In this document: positions 24,233 through 31,264 of the stretch, one piece after another | Numbering within the stretch: the first letter of the stretch is position 1 | Layout: the number at the start of each line of letters is the position of its first letter | Assembly: GCA_044338255.1 (NCBI GenBank) | Contig: JBIILZ010000028.1 | Location: forward strand, 1 to 35,935 | Reading direction: 5' to 3' | DNA length: 35,935 nucleotides | DNA from: CAIUVD01 sp044338255 | GTDB taxonomy: Bacteria > Planctomycetota > UBA11346 | Position numbers and translations under genes: made by a program | Notes under the pieces: generated by a model | The model's database searches: none | Told to the model about the DNA's origin: nothing | Seen by the model: only the letters and a program-made list of their open reading frames with translations

Positions 24233-24261
24233 CAATGGCCGTCGAGCAGGACCTGAGGTAT
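24233..24261 (+). promoter_or_regulatory. Possible promoter of the SGNH hydrolase
   Basis: TGGCCG, 17 bases, then TATACT (within 'GAGGTATACTCGG'). The -10 element is good and the -35 element weak. It lies before the 10-bp repeat array. A similar arrangement occurs at about 26288-26317 (TGGACC, 17 bases, TATACT). Confidence 0.35.
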
Positions 24262-24280
24262 ACTCGGCAAAGCACACCCG

Positions 24281-24336
24281 TGCCTCCTTGTGCCTCCTTG
24301 TGCCTCCTTGTGCCTCCCCGTGCCTCCCCGTGCCTA
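24281..24336 (+). repeat. 10-bp tandem repeat, five and a half copies
   Basis: TGCCTCCTTG three times (24281-24310), TGCCTCCCCG twice (24311-24330), then TGCCTA. The 10-base period equals one helical turn, so repeated faces would align on one side of DNA. It lies 31 to 86 bases upstream of the SGNH hydrolase ATG, after the candidate promoter, so it would be transcribed as a C/T-rich leader. Confidence 0.92.
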
Positions 24337-24366
24337 GGCCACCGCCGTCACCCTCAGGATCCTGTC

Positions 24367-25296
24367 ATGCGCCCTTTCCCGCTCCTTGCCGTCTGCGTCC
24401 TCGCTGGAACGTTCTTCTCGTCGTCCTGCAATCGAAGTACCGCACAGGAAGTAGCTCCCCCAGCCATGCAGTACGCTGCCCAGCCGGCAGATCCGCAGCC
24501 AACCGGTTGGCCCCTGACCCCGGAAGAGGAGGCCTATGTCCTCACGGCCGAGCATCTGCGCCGTCCGGGGGTCGGAATGACCCCCAAGCAGCACCTCCCC
24601 AAGCTGTGGCCGGTGGTGCCCAATTGCGGCAACTGGGGCGGACGTTCCTACCTTAACATGCATGAAACCCTGGTGAAGAAAGTCCAGGCCAACAAAGGAC
24701 CCTGCGACGTCCTGCTCGTCGGCGACAGCATCACCATCCAGTGGGAATCCGACCTCAAGAAGAACAACAACTGGGCGGCCCAATTCCCCAACTACAAGGG
24801 TGTGAATATCGGCATCGGCGGCGATAAGACCTACAATGTCCTTTGGCGTCTCGATCACGGCGGCGCCGACGGCCTCGAACCTCGCTGCATCCTGCTGATG
24901 ATCGGCAACAACAACATGTTCTTCACCGGTGAAACCGGCATCGAACCCGCCGCCCTCGGCGTCAAGACCTGTGTTGATCGTCTCCGTTGGCAATTCCCCA
25001 AGACCCCGCTGATCCTGGTCAAGATCCTTCCCTGCCACGCGCCGGGGGACAAATTCTACGAAGACATCAAGCTGACCAATGTCGCCCTCGATGCCTTCAA
25101 GCTGACTTCCGATCCCCTGGTCCAGGTCCTCGACATCGGCAACGATTTCCTGAATGCCGACGGTAAGCTCAAGACCGAATTGTTCGCCCCCGACCAGATC
25201 CATCCCAACAAAGACGGCTATGCGGTCTATGCCACCCGCTTGCGCCCGGTGCTGGAAAAAATCCTCGGCACGGGCGCGAGCCTGCCATCGAAGTAG
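24367..25296 (+). CDS. Secreted SGNH/GDSL hydrolase
   Basis: 309 residues from ATG 24367; the open frame reaches 24235, but only this start puts a signal sequence first (MRPFPLLAVCVLAGTFFSSS, then CNRS, with a weak lipobox-like Cys-21). Catalytic blocks of the SGNH superfamily are present: 'VLLVGDSITIQW' with nucleophile S121, the glycine block 'GIGGDKTYNVLWRL', 'LLMIGNNNMF' with N181, and 'PDQIHPNKDGY' with D276 and H279. Such enzymes remove acetyl or other acyl groups from polysaccharides (for example PAF-acetylhydrolase-like and rhamnogalacturonan acetylesterase-like members). The gene lies alone on the plus strand, divergent from the transporter operon. Its setting among glycan hydrolases suggests a deacylase; the substrate is unproven. 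Confidence 0.9.
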   Translation: MRPFPLLAVCVLAGTFFSSSCNRSTAQEVAPPAMQYAAQPADPQPTGWPLTPEEEAYVLTAEHLRRPGVGMTPKQHLPKLWPVVPNCGNWGGRSYLNMHETLVKKVQANKGPCDVLLVGDSITIQWESDLKKNNNWAAQFPNYKGVNIGIGGDKTYNVLWRLDHGGADGLEPRCILLMIGNNNMFFTGETGIEPAALGVKTCVDRLRWQFPKTPLILVKILPCHAPGDKFYEDIKLTNVALDAFKLTSDPLVQVLDIGNDFLNADGKLKTELFAPDQIHPNKDGYAVYATRLRPVLEKILGTGASLPSK

Positions 25297-25330
25297 AACC
25301 GCGACTGCGTCATTCTGCCACGATTCACCT

Positions 25331-25517
25331 GAGCGGCTGGGTCGGCGGAGATGTTGCCGCCTACAAGGAGATGTGCGAACAGGCGCGCGACCGGGCGTGC
25401 GAGGAAATGCTTGAGCATGCACGTTCGCTCGGGGGCAATGCAGTGGTCGGGTTCATCTTCGACGCCACCGAGGTCGCCCGCTATGGGACGGCAGTGCGGG
25501 TCGTCAAAGCCTCATGA
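25331..25517 (+). pseudogene. C-terminal fragment of a YbjQ/UPF0145-like protein
   Basis: From about 25331 the frame ending at TGA 25517 reads SGWVGGDVAAYKEMCEQARD, then RACEEMLEHARSLGGNAVVG, FIFDATEVARYGTAVRVVKAS. This matches the second half of the YbjQ heavy-metal-binding-type family (GG.i..Y..l...AR..A.e.m...A..lGaNAVvG..fd...YGTAV). The N-terminal half and a start codon are missing: upstream in this frame lies the end of the SGNH gene in another frame. The region 25518-25776 that follows has a repeat hairpin but no convincing gene. Confidence 0.7.
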
Positions 25518-25650
25518 CCACCGGCAGGCACAGCGCGAGCTGAAAAATGCGACGGAAGTCATGCATGAAAATACAGCCGATGACGTGGAGAGCTATTACT
25601 CTCATCACACCCTGCGGGTTGAGCGTATGGATGTGGAAAGTAACTTTCGC

Positions 25651-25677
25651 TAGGAGCCTGTCGGAGATAGGCTCCTA
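25651..25677. repeat. REP-like hairpin, copy 1
   Basis: TAGGAGCCTGTC-GGA-GATAGGCTCCTA: a 12-bp stem with one G-T pair and a GGA loop. The core GCCTRTCGGAGATAGGC recurs at 26259 and 28381. Confidence 0.8.
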
Positions 25678-25776
25678 GGCCAAGTCATGAGGCGACACGC
25701 TGGAGAGAGCGCGCACGCGCCCGTGACCTCCATTTCGGCAGGCTTCCCTTTCACCATTGTAAGTAGGGAAGCATGC

Positions 25777-26256
25777 ATGCGCATCATCACCAGGATCAGC
25801 ATCCAGGCCCCGATCGAGCGGGTATTCGATCTCGCCAGGAGCATGGATTTCCACACCTATTCAGTCAGGAATACAGGCGAGTCGATCATCGGCGGGCGGG
25901 CAACCGGCCTCATCGGAATCGACGAGTCGGTGGTCTTCAAAGGCCGACACTTCGGCTTGGTGCAGGTATTTGAGGCCAAGATCACCAAGATGGAGTTCCC
26001 GAGCGAGTTCATCGATGAGATGGTCTCCGGCTCATTCACCAGATTCAGTCATACGCATACCTTCGTACGCGATCACGGCATGACGATCATGATCGATGAG
26101 CTAGCGTACCAATGCCCCTGCGGATTCGTCGGGGATCTGTTCGATCGCTTATTCCTTCGCTCCTACCTCACGCAGCTGATTAATTCGAGAGCTGCAGAGA
26201 TTAAGAAAAGCACCGAAAGCAGCCACTGGCAGGAATATCTGAGGGTGAAGGCCTAA
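25777..26256 (+). CDS. SRPBCC-superfamily (polyketide cyclase/START-like) protein
   Basis: 159 residues from ATG 25777, preceded by GGGAAGC; the frame is open 30 codons further but without a ribosome site. 'MRIITRISIQAPIERVFDLARSMDFHTYS' is a typical SRPBCC beginning, followed by strands such as 'FGLVQVFEAKITKMEFP', 'RFSHTHTFVRDHGMTIMIDELAY' and a long C-terminal helix ('LFDRLFLRSYLTQLINSRAAEIKK'). Such proteins bind hydrophobic ligands in a deep cavity; many are of unknown function. The C-terminal residues follow the pattern of the SRPBCC proteins associated with cell-division-inhibitor-like annotation, but I cannot assign a ligand. It is single and flanked on both sides by copies of the REP-like hairpin, one of them 2 bases past the stop. 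Confidence 0.85.
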   Translation: MRIITRISIQAPIERVFDLARSMDFHTYSVRNTGESIIGGRATGLIGIDESVVFKGRHFGLVQVFEAKITKMEFPSEFIDEMVSGSFTRFSHTHTFVRDHGMTIMIDELAYQCPCGFVGDLFDRLFLRSYLTQLINSRAAEIKKSTESSHWQEYLRVKA

Positions 26257-26258
26257 GT

Positions 26259-26275
26259 GCCTGTCGGAGATAGGC
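26259..26275. repeat. REP-like hairpin, copy 2
   Basis: GCCTGTC-GGA-GATAGGC, 7-bp stem, directly after the stop of the SRPBCC gene, where it could act as a transcript-end hairpin. The rest of 26276-26540 holds a short open stretch (about 26329-26487: DDLIIAYRALQEDDLAYLAEQLAE...) with no convincing start or family. Confidence 0.8.
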
Positions 26276-26540
26276 GCCCAATGCACGTGGACCAATGAAC
26301 GATTCTGGGGTATACTGAGGGATGTCGACCGCCGGCCGATGACCTGATCATTGCCTATCGGGCCTTGCAGGAGGACGACCTCGCCTACCTCGCCGAGCAA
26401 TTGGCCGAGTCGCCGAGTTCAGGTCTGACCGGCCAATTCCTGACGGCGATGGCCAAGCCAGAGATCCAAGCTCAGCGCCTAGCCTAGCCTTCGCGCGCGC
26501 ACATCAGGACGACATCGTTCCCAAATAGATCCGCGAAGGA

Positions 26541-27377
26541 TCAACCACCGCGAGCGCGCGACCACGCCTGGTAGTGCGCCTGCTGACGAGCCATCTGCCA
26601 GTTGCAGATGGCATCAAGATCGGCAACCGGGACATCGGTATACGGCAGGTGGTGGAGATAACGCCCCGGCCCGAATTCGGGCGTCAGGGTGAACTGCGTC
26701 CGACCCACGGCTGCCATGCGCTCCCAGACCACCGTCCACCAGCGCTCATGGGCCTCGACCTCGGGCAGGTATTCGGGTGCGCGGGGATCGGGGACCTGCG
26801 GACCTTCGCCATAACCGACGCGGGCATGGAGATGCACGGTGTGGTCTGCGACCAGGCGCAAAAGCTCCGGTTCTTCATCGAGCACCAGGCGCTCCGCGAC
26901 GCACACCCAGTGACTGAAATCCGCCGTCAAGCGCAGCTCCGGCACGGCGAGCAGCAGATCGCGCGTCGCCCAGGGCGAGAACATCGGCCGTCCACGGTGC
27001 GTCTCGTGGCTGATGATGACCGCATGATCAGCCTCGATGCGCGCGACCTGACGATAGAAGTCCACGGCTTCGGCGTGGCTCCAGGCATCGCGACCGCTGT
27101 GGACGTTGATCAGCAACGGGGCGAACGTATCGGCGATGGCCACGATTCGCCGGAAGCTGTTCACGTGCTCGGCGACCGTCGCGCCCTCGGTGAAGAGCTG
27201 CGGAATGATCGCCAGGCCATGCGCCGCGCTGAGCCGGCGCAAGCGCTCACCGTCGGCAGGCGTCATCCACTGCACCGGGATCTCGATGGCGGCATATCCG
27301 TTCGCCACGAAGCGCGGAAAAGCCGCCTCCCAAGTCTCGGTAATTCCCCAAAGGTGACGAGTGGGAATCAATTTCAT
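26541..27377 (-). CDS. Sugar phosphate isomerase/epimerase-like TIM barrel, copy 2
   Basis: 278 residues from ATG 27377, whose ATGA overlaps the stop of the upstream oxygenase; a start 21 codons earlier would lie inside that gene. The fold is the AP-endonuclease-2-type TIM barrel (IolE, hydroxypyruvate isomerase, xylose isomerase-like). Likely metal ligands are E125 in 'IISHETHRGRP', D153 and H156 in 'TADFSHW', H184 in 'VHLHARVGYGEG' and E234 in 'LTPEFGPG'. It shares the ETHR and DFSHW blocks with the protein at 28400-29281, so the two are paralogues. Such enzymes isomerise or epimerise sugars or keto-sugars. It works with the PhyH-type oxygenase just before it, as the coupling indicates; the substrate is unknown. 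Confidence 0.85.
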   Translation of the reverse strand: MKLIPTRHLWGITETWEAAFPRFVANGYAAIEIPVQWMTPADGERLRRLSAAHGLAIIPQLFTEGATVAEHVNSFRRIVAIADTFAPLLINVHSGRDAWSHAEAVDFYRQVARIEADHAVIISHETHRGRPMFSPWATRDLLLAVPELRLTADFSHWVCVAERLVLDEEPELLRLVADHTVHLHARVGYGEGPQVPDPRAPEYLPEVEAHERWWTVVWERMAAVGRTQFTLTPEFGPGRYLHHLPYTDVPVADLDAICNWQMARQQAHYQAWSRARGG

Positions 27378-28228
27378 GCATGGCTCCGATCCCAGAGTAC
27401 GGGATTCAGGGGTGAGGCGGCCGGACCGCCGGGGACGCATCCCGGCATCCAGTTGGCCAGATCATTGACTTGGAAAGAACTGCGCGGCTCGGCAACGGTG
27501 GCGTCGCCATCGAGGTAGATGACGGTCATCACGTGGCGGATGCGAGCGGTGCGGTTGGCGCCGGCGCGATGAAAGGTCCAACCAGCATGGAAACTCACCT
27601 CGCCGAGATCGAAGGGCGTCTCATTGATGGCACAGTCCTTGATGGTCATTCCGATTTCGCGTTCGGAGTCGTCAGAAATCGCGAGATGGCGTCCAGAAAG
27701 AATCCGCTGGCTGCCGGCAGCAAACGCCAACGGCCCCATTTCCGAGGGCACCGCCTGCAGCGGGATCCAGGCAGTGACGGTGTTGTCGGTGGCCAGCGGC
27801 CAGTAGTGCTGATCGGCATGCCAGGGCGTGATGCCCCCGCCGGCTTCCTTGCAGAGAGCCTGGTCGTGGTAGAGGCGTACGTGGCGACAGCCCATCAGCT
27901 CAGCGGCAATGCGCGCCAGACGACGAGAACGGGTGAACTCTTCGATCACCGCCGAAGTGCGCCACAGGTTTTCGAGCTGCAGGAATGCCTTACCGTAGGT
28001 GGTGCGCTCGCTGAGCGGCGGCGCCTGACGTGAGAATTCCTCGACCTTGGCCACGATCGCGGTTGCGTACTTCGCAAGCGTTTCGGCATCGAAGACCTGC
28101 TTGAGCTTGATGAAGCCCTCGGCCCGATAACTGGCGATGGCCTCTGCTGAAAGAGCGAACGGCTGGTCGATCAGTGGCTGGTGGATCAGTGGCTGATTGA
28201 TGGCTGAGAGTGTTGAGGTGTGGTTCAT
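27374..28228 (-). CDS. PhyH-type 2-oxoglutarate/Fe(II) oxygenase, copy 1
   Basis: 284 residues from ATG 28228 (MNHTSTLSAINQPLIHQPL); an in-frame ATG at 28288 precedes it. Family: phytanoyl-CoA dioxygenase. The jelly-roll core holds the iron facial triad: H137 and D139 in 'GGITPWHADQHYWPLA', and H220 in 'WTFHRAGANRTARIRH', where a following Arg (226 or 229) would bind 2-oxoglutarate. Lys/Arg-rich helices and 'TAYGKAFLQLENLWR'-like elements fit the family. The N-terminus carries a 15-base DNA repeat encoding QPLIN/H/D. It is followed with a 4-base overlap by the TIM-barrel gene. Likely function: oxidation of a small hydroxylated compound; probably not phytanate. Confidence 0.85.
   Translation of the reverse strand: MNHTSTLSAINQPLIHQPLIDQPFALSAEAIASYRAEGFIKLKQVFDAETLAKYATAIVAKVEEFSRQAPPLSERTTYGKAFLQLENLWRTSAVIEEFTRSRRLARIAAELMGCRHVRLYHDQALCKEAGGGITPWHADQHYWPLATDNTVTAWIPLQAVPSEMGPLAFAAGSQRILSGRHLAISDDSEREIGMTIKDCAINETPFDLGEVSFHAGWTFHRAGANRTARIRHVMTVIYLDGDATVAEPRSSFQVNDLANWMPGCVPGGPAASPLNPVLWDRSHA
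28163..28207 (-). repeat. 15-bp tandem repeat, about three copies, inside PhyH-type gene
   Basis: GGCTGGTCGATCAGT, GGCTGGTGGATCAGT and GGCTGATTGATGGCT are consecutive 15-base units that encode the QPLI(N/H/D) repeats at the N-terminus of the oxygenase. In-frame period, so protein length changes without frameshift. Confidence 0.8.
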
Positions 28229-28325
28229 GCCCAGAAGATCACAGATCACCGTCGCGCTTCTCCCTGATCGGTATCCGGAATTGTGCATTTGGTGCTGAGC
28301 AGGACGGCCCCCTCAGAACCCCGAG

Positions 28326-28383
28326 CCGAGAAGCCGAGAAGCCGAAAAGCCGAGAAGCCGAGAAGCCGAGAAGCCGAGAAGCC
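28326..28383 (+). repeat. 8-bp tandem repeat, about seven copies
   Basis: AAGCCGAG (one unit AAGCCGAA) is repeated about seven times, ending directly at the third REP-like hairpin. It occupies the short gap between the two oxygenase/isomerase pairs, in a non-coding position. The period is not a multiple of three. Confidence 0.9.
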
Positions 28384-28397
28384 TATCGGAGATAGGC
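28381..28397. repeat. REP-like hairpin, copy 3
   Basis: GCCTATC-GGA-GATAGGC, a perfect 7-bp stem with the same GGA loop as the copies at 25651 and 26259. It sits just beyond the stop of the TIM-barrel gene on the minus strand. Confidence 0.85.
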
Positions 28398-28399
28398 TC

Positions 28400-29281
28400 C
28401 TACGCTGTCGAGCCGGCCTCGCGGAAGCAATCGCGGGCGATCTGGGCATAGGCCAGGGCTTCCTGCCAGCGATCGCATTCCTCGGTGAAACCGCCCTGCC
28501 CATCCGCGCGCAGACGCGCGTAGTTGATCGCCGCCGGCAGCAGTTCCGGGGCAAAGATCAGATACTCCCCGGGCTGGGCCGTGGCCAGGAAACCGCGCAT
28601 CGAGCGGGTCCATAGATTCCGAAAATCCGCGCTGGCGGCGACCATGCTGGGATCCGCCAACGGCACCTGCATGTGGCTGCTGTTGCCCATCCGGCCATGA
28701 AAGAAACGCACCCGGTCGAGGACCGGCGCGAGGAAGGCGATCTTGCCCGCGAGGTCGCCATAGGTCATCTCAAGGCCGGTATACCAGTGGCTGAAATCGC
28801 CATTGAAGCGCACCTGCGGATGACGGCGCACGAGCTCCACCGTCCGCCAGGTGTCCTGGGTCACGGTCGCGCGGTGGGTCTCGATGAACACCGGCAGGCC
28901 CTCCCCCGCCGAGGCCGTCAGCACCTCGCGGACCAGGGCATCGATTTGGGCATCATCCTCATGCCCCCAGCCGAGGTGGATGGTCAGGCAATCATGACCG
29001 GCGGCCTTCGCCCGAGCCACGCCCGGGCCGACCTCCGCCGGGAGGTTGAAGCGCGTACTGGCGGAGCAGCCCAGGCCCAGATCGCGACACAGCGCCGGAT
29101 CGCCATCCTGGACCCCCTCGTACCCCGCCGCGCGGATCGCGCGCAGGATCGTCAGCGGATCGCCCTGCGGCCCGCTCGACCACGCCGGCAGGGCGGCGAC
29201 ATTGCCCATGGTCAGGTAGACGCGCAGGGCCGGCGCCCGCGCGGTGGCGTCGCGTAACGCGGGAATAGCCGGGGAGCTCAT
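28400..29281 (-). CDS. Sugar phosphate isomerase/epimerase-like TIM barrel, copy 1
   Basis: 293 residues. TIM-barrel enzyme of the AP-endonuclease-2 fold, here with an N-terminal 20-residue extension before 'VYLTMGNVAALPAW'. Likely metal ligands: E134 in 'PVFIETHRATV', D162 and H165 in 'FNGDFSHWYTG', H195 in 'VRFFHGRMGNSSHMQ', and E246 in 'FAPELLP'. The ETHR and DFSHW blocks are shared with the protein at 26541-27377. The ATG at 29281 is 12 bases from the stop of the oxygenase (29294), so it is the second gene of an oxygenase/isomerase pair. It may isomerise or epimerise the product of the oxygenase; substrate unknown. Confidence 0.87.
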   Translation of the reverse strand: MSSPAIPALRDATARAPALRVYLTMGNVAALPAWSSGPQGDPLTILRAIRAAGYEGVQDGDPALCRDLGLGCSASTRFNLPAEVGPGVARAKAAGHDCLTIHLGWGHEDDAQIDALVREVLTASAGEGLPVFIETHRATVTQDTWRTVELVRRHPQVRFNGDFSHWYTGLEMTYGDLAGKIAFLAPVLDRVRFFHGRMGNSSHMQVPLADPSMVAASADFRNLWTRSMRGFLATAQPGEYLIFAPELLPAAINYARLRADGQGGFTEECDRWQEALAYAQIARDCFREAGSTA

Positions 29282-29293
29282 TGCCGATGCCGC

Positions 29294-30277
29294 TCAGTAG
29301 CTGACGTTGGTGGTGGTGTAGTCCTCATGGACGTATTGGTAGGTCGCCGGCACCCAGTCGGAGGGCAGCTGCCAGCGGTTCCACTCACCGGCCACGGGGG
29401 CATACGGGTGCGGCTTTTCGCCGGCGAAAAGCGGATTCGCCGCGCGTTGGGCGACCAGCGATTTGAGCATCAGCTGCTTGCGCTTGACGTAGGCGGGGGT
29501 GCGCAGCTGGTTGGCGAGGATCACCTCGGCGGCGCGGAATTCGTAGTACAGCACGCGACGCAGGGTGCTCTGGGCCCACGGGCTGCCGTGCAGCGCCTTG
29601 ATGTCGTGGAGCAGGACGTCGCCCGGCTGCATCGGCACCGGGACGGCGCCGGCCGCCTCCCAGGCGGTACCGGAATTGCGCCGCTGGCATTCGGCGAGGG
29701 CCGCCTCTTGGGTCCACAGATGGCTGCCGGGAATGCCCCAGACGCAATTGGTCTGATCGCTGGCGTCGAGGTAGAAGTCGACGTTGAACACCGGACTGGG
29801 GAGGTGCACTGGTGGCTCGCCGTCACGGTGCCAGGGGATGATCGCCCCGTGGCCGGGGTACTTGAAGACCAGGGAATCCCACGTCGGCGTGAAATCCGGA
29901 CCCTGGAGCATCTCGACGCTGGCGAGGATGAACGGATGGGCGAGCAGCAGGCGGCAGGCCTGCGAGCGCTGACACGGATATTCCTGACGGTACGGAGTCA
30001 GCTGTCCGGTCTGAGCATGGCGCGTGGCGAGGACGTGATGCACATCCCACTCCGGCGTCTCGGTGCGCCCGGAGCAGAGCGCCTTGGCCTGCTCGACCAG
30101 GGGCATGGTCTCGCGCTGCAGCGCCGCTAGTTCCTCGCCGCGGACGAGACCGCGGATGATGAGCAAGCCGGCCTCGCGGAAGGCCTGGGCCTGCTGCGGG
30201 GTGAGTCGGTCTTGCCGCGAGGCATCGACCTCGGGGATTGCAGAAACTTGGGTTGCGGGGGCTGCCGTGGTGCTCAT
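29294..30277 (-). CDS. PhyH-type 2-oxoglutarate/Fe(II) oxygenase, copy 2
   Basis: 327 residues from ATG 30277, preceded by GGAG at good spacing; an ATG 13 codons upstream lacks this. Phytanoyl-CoA-dioxygenase family: iron ligands H150 and D152 in 'GAIIPWHRDGEPPVHLP', H230 in 'LLHDIKALHGSPW', then R240/R241, one of which should bind 2-oxoglutarate. The divergent AraC regulator at 30361 likely controls it. It heads the minus-strand series oxygenase, TIM barrel, oxygenase, TIM barrel. The two oxygenases share the jelly-roll and iron motifs but little else. Iron and 2OG dependence follow from the family; the substrate is unknown. Confidence 0.87.
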   Translation of the reverse strand: MSTTAAPATQVSAIPEVDASRQDRLTPQQAQAFREAGLLIIRGLVRGEELAALQRETMPLVEQAKALCSGRTETPEWDVHHVLATRHAQTGQLTPYRQEYPCQRSQACRLLLAHPFILASVEMLQGPDFTPTWDSLVFKYPGHGAIIPWHRDGEPPVHLPSPVFNVDFYLDASDQTNCVWGIPGSHLWTQEAALAECQRRNSGTAWEAAGAVPVPMQPGDVLLHDIKALHGSPWAQSTLRRVLYYEFRAAEVILANQLRTPAYVKRKQLMLKSLVAQRAANPLFAGEKPHPYAPVAGEWNRWQLPSDWVPATYQYVHEDYTTTNVSY

Positions 30278-30360
30278 GGGGGACTCCAATGACGCTATCC
30301 TGCCACCGCTGCGCATGGATGCGTCTCGCTGGCCCTGGTGGTTTCTCTCGGATCCTCAGA

Positions 30361-31209
30361 ATGGCCGCCATGACTGAGCATTGGAGCAGCCTGGGCTTCC
30401 GAGTGTGGCACGCCGCCCCGCTGCGCATGTCCGACAGCCATGCCCACGCCGACATCGAGATCAACCTCGTCGAGCGCGGCGCGATCCGCTACCAGCTCGC
30501 CGGACAGAGTTGGACGGTGGTTCCCGGCGAGGTGATCGTCTTCTGGGGCGCCCTGCCGCATCGCCTGGAACATTGCGAGCGCGGGACCCAGGGCATTTGG
30601 CTCACCATTCCCCTCGGCTGGTTCCTCGGCCAGACGGCGACCCTCGACGTGGTCAAGGCGCTGCTCACGCGGCCGCTGCTCAGCGCCCAACCCGCCGACC
30701 GTGAGCGCTTCGCCGCCTGGGCCGATGCTCCGGCCACCCCCCGCCAGGAACGCATCATCCGCCTGGAGATCGAAGCCTGGCTGCTGCGCTGCCTTCCTGA
30801 TGAACCCGAGCAGGGACTGGAGCAGCCCGACGCGGCCACCCCGGTACCTGCCGAGCCTCACGATGCGGTAGTCACCGCCATGGCCGCGACCATGGCCCGC
30901 CATCACGCCGAGCCGTTGACCATCGACGACATCACCGGCGATACCGGCCTGCATCCGCGCTATGCCATGACCCGTTTCCGCCAGGCCCTGGGGGTGACCG
31001 CCTGGGAGTACCTCCTGCGGCTGCGCGTAGCGGCGGCCCAGGGGCGCCTACTGAGCTCCTCCGACGACATCCTCACCGTCGCCCTGGCCAGCGGCTTCGG
31101 TTCGTCGGCACGCTTCTACGCTACCTTTCGTCGCATCACCGGCATGACGCCGCGAGACTACCGCCAGCGACATGGCAACAGCCTCGGAAACATGTCGCAA
31201 ACCTTGTGA
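30361..31209 (+). CDS. AraC-family transcriptional regulator
   Basis: 282 residues from ATG 30361, or 279 from ATG 30370 (MTEHWSSLGF); an upstream open frame to 30238 runs into the divergent gene and is rejected. N-terminal cupin sensor: 'SDSHAHADIEINLVERGAIRYQL' and 'VPGEVIVFWGALPHRLEHC'. C-terminal two helix-turn-helix domain: 'LTIDDITGDTGLHPRYAMTRFRQALGVTAWEYL' and 'DDILTVALASGFGSSARFYATFRRITGMTPRDYRQ', the standard AraC end. It is divergent from the oxygenase module (83 bases between starts) and upstream of the GH38 gene on the same strand, so it may control both sides. Effector unknown. Confidence 0.93.
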   Translation: MAAMTEHWSSLGFRVWHAAPLRMSDSHAHADIEINLVERGAIRYQLAGQSWTVVPGEVIVFWGALPHRLEHCERGTQGIWLTIPLGWFLGQTATLDVVKALLTRPLLSAQPADRERFAAWADAPATPRQERIIRLEIEAWLLRCLPDEPEQGLEQPDAATPVPAEPHDAVVTAMAATMARHHAEPLTIDDITGDTGLHPRYAMTRFRQALGVTAWEYLLRLRVAAAQGRLLSSSDDILTVALASGFGSSARFYATFRRITGMTPRDYRQRHGNSLGNMSQTL

Positions 31210-31264
31210 CATGACCGACGTGCACCAAAGTACGAAATTTTTCGCCTTTCCCTCCGAGAACTCC

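Noticed and set aside
25561..25653. Small ORF of 30 codons after the YbjQ fragment
   Set aside because: No ribosome site or similarity, and it ends within the REP-like hairpin.
26329..26487. Possible small gene (DDLIIAYRALQEDDLAYLAEQL...)
   Set aside because: Open and protein-like in flavour, with a TATACT sequence nearby, but no good start codon in frame and no recognisable family; left as an unexplained remnant.
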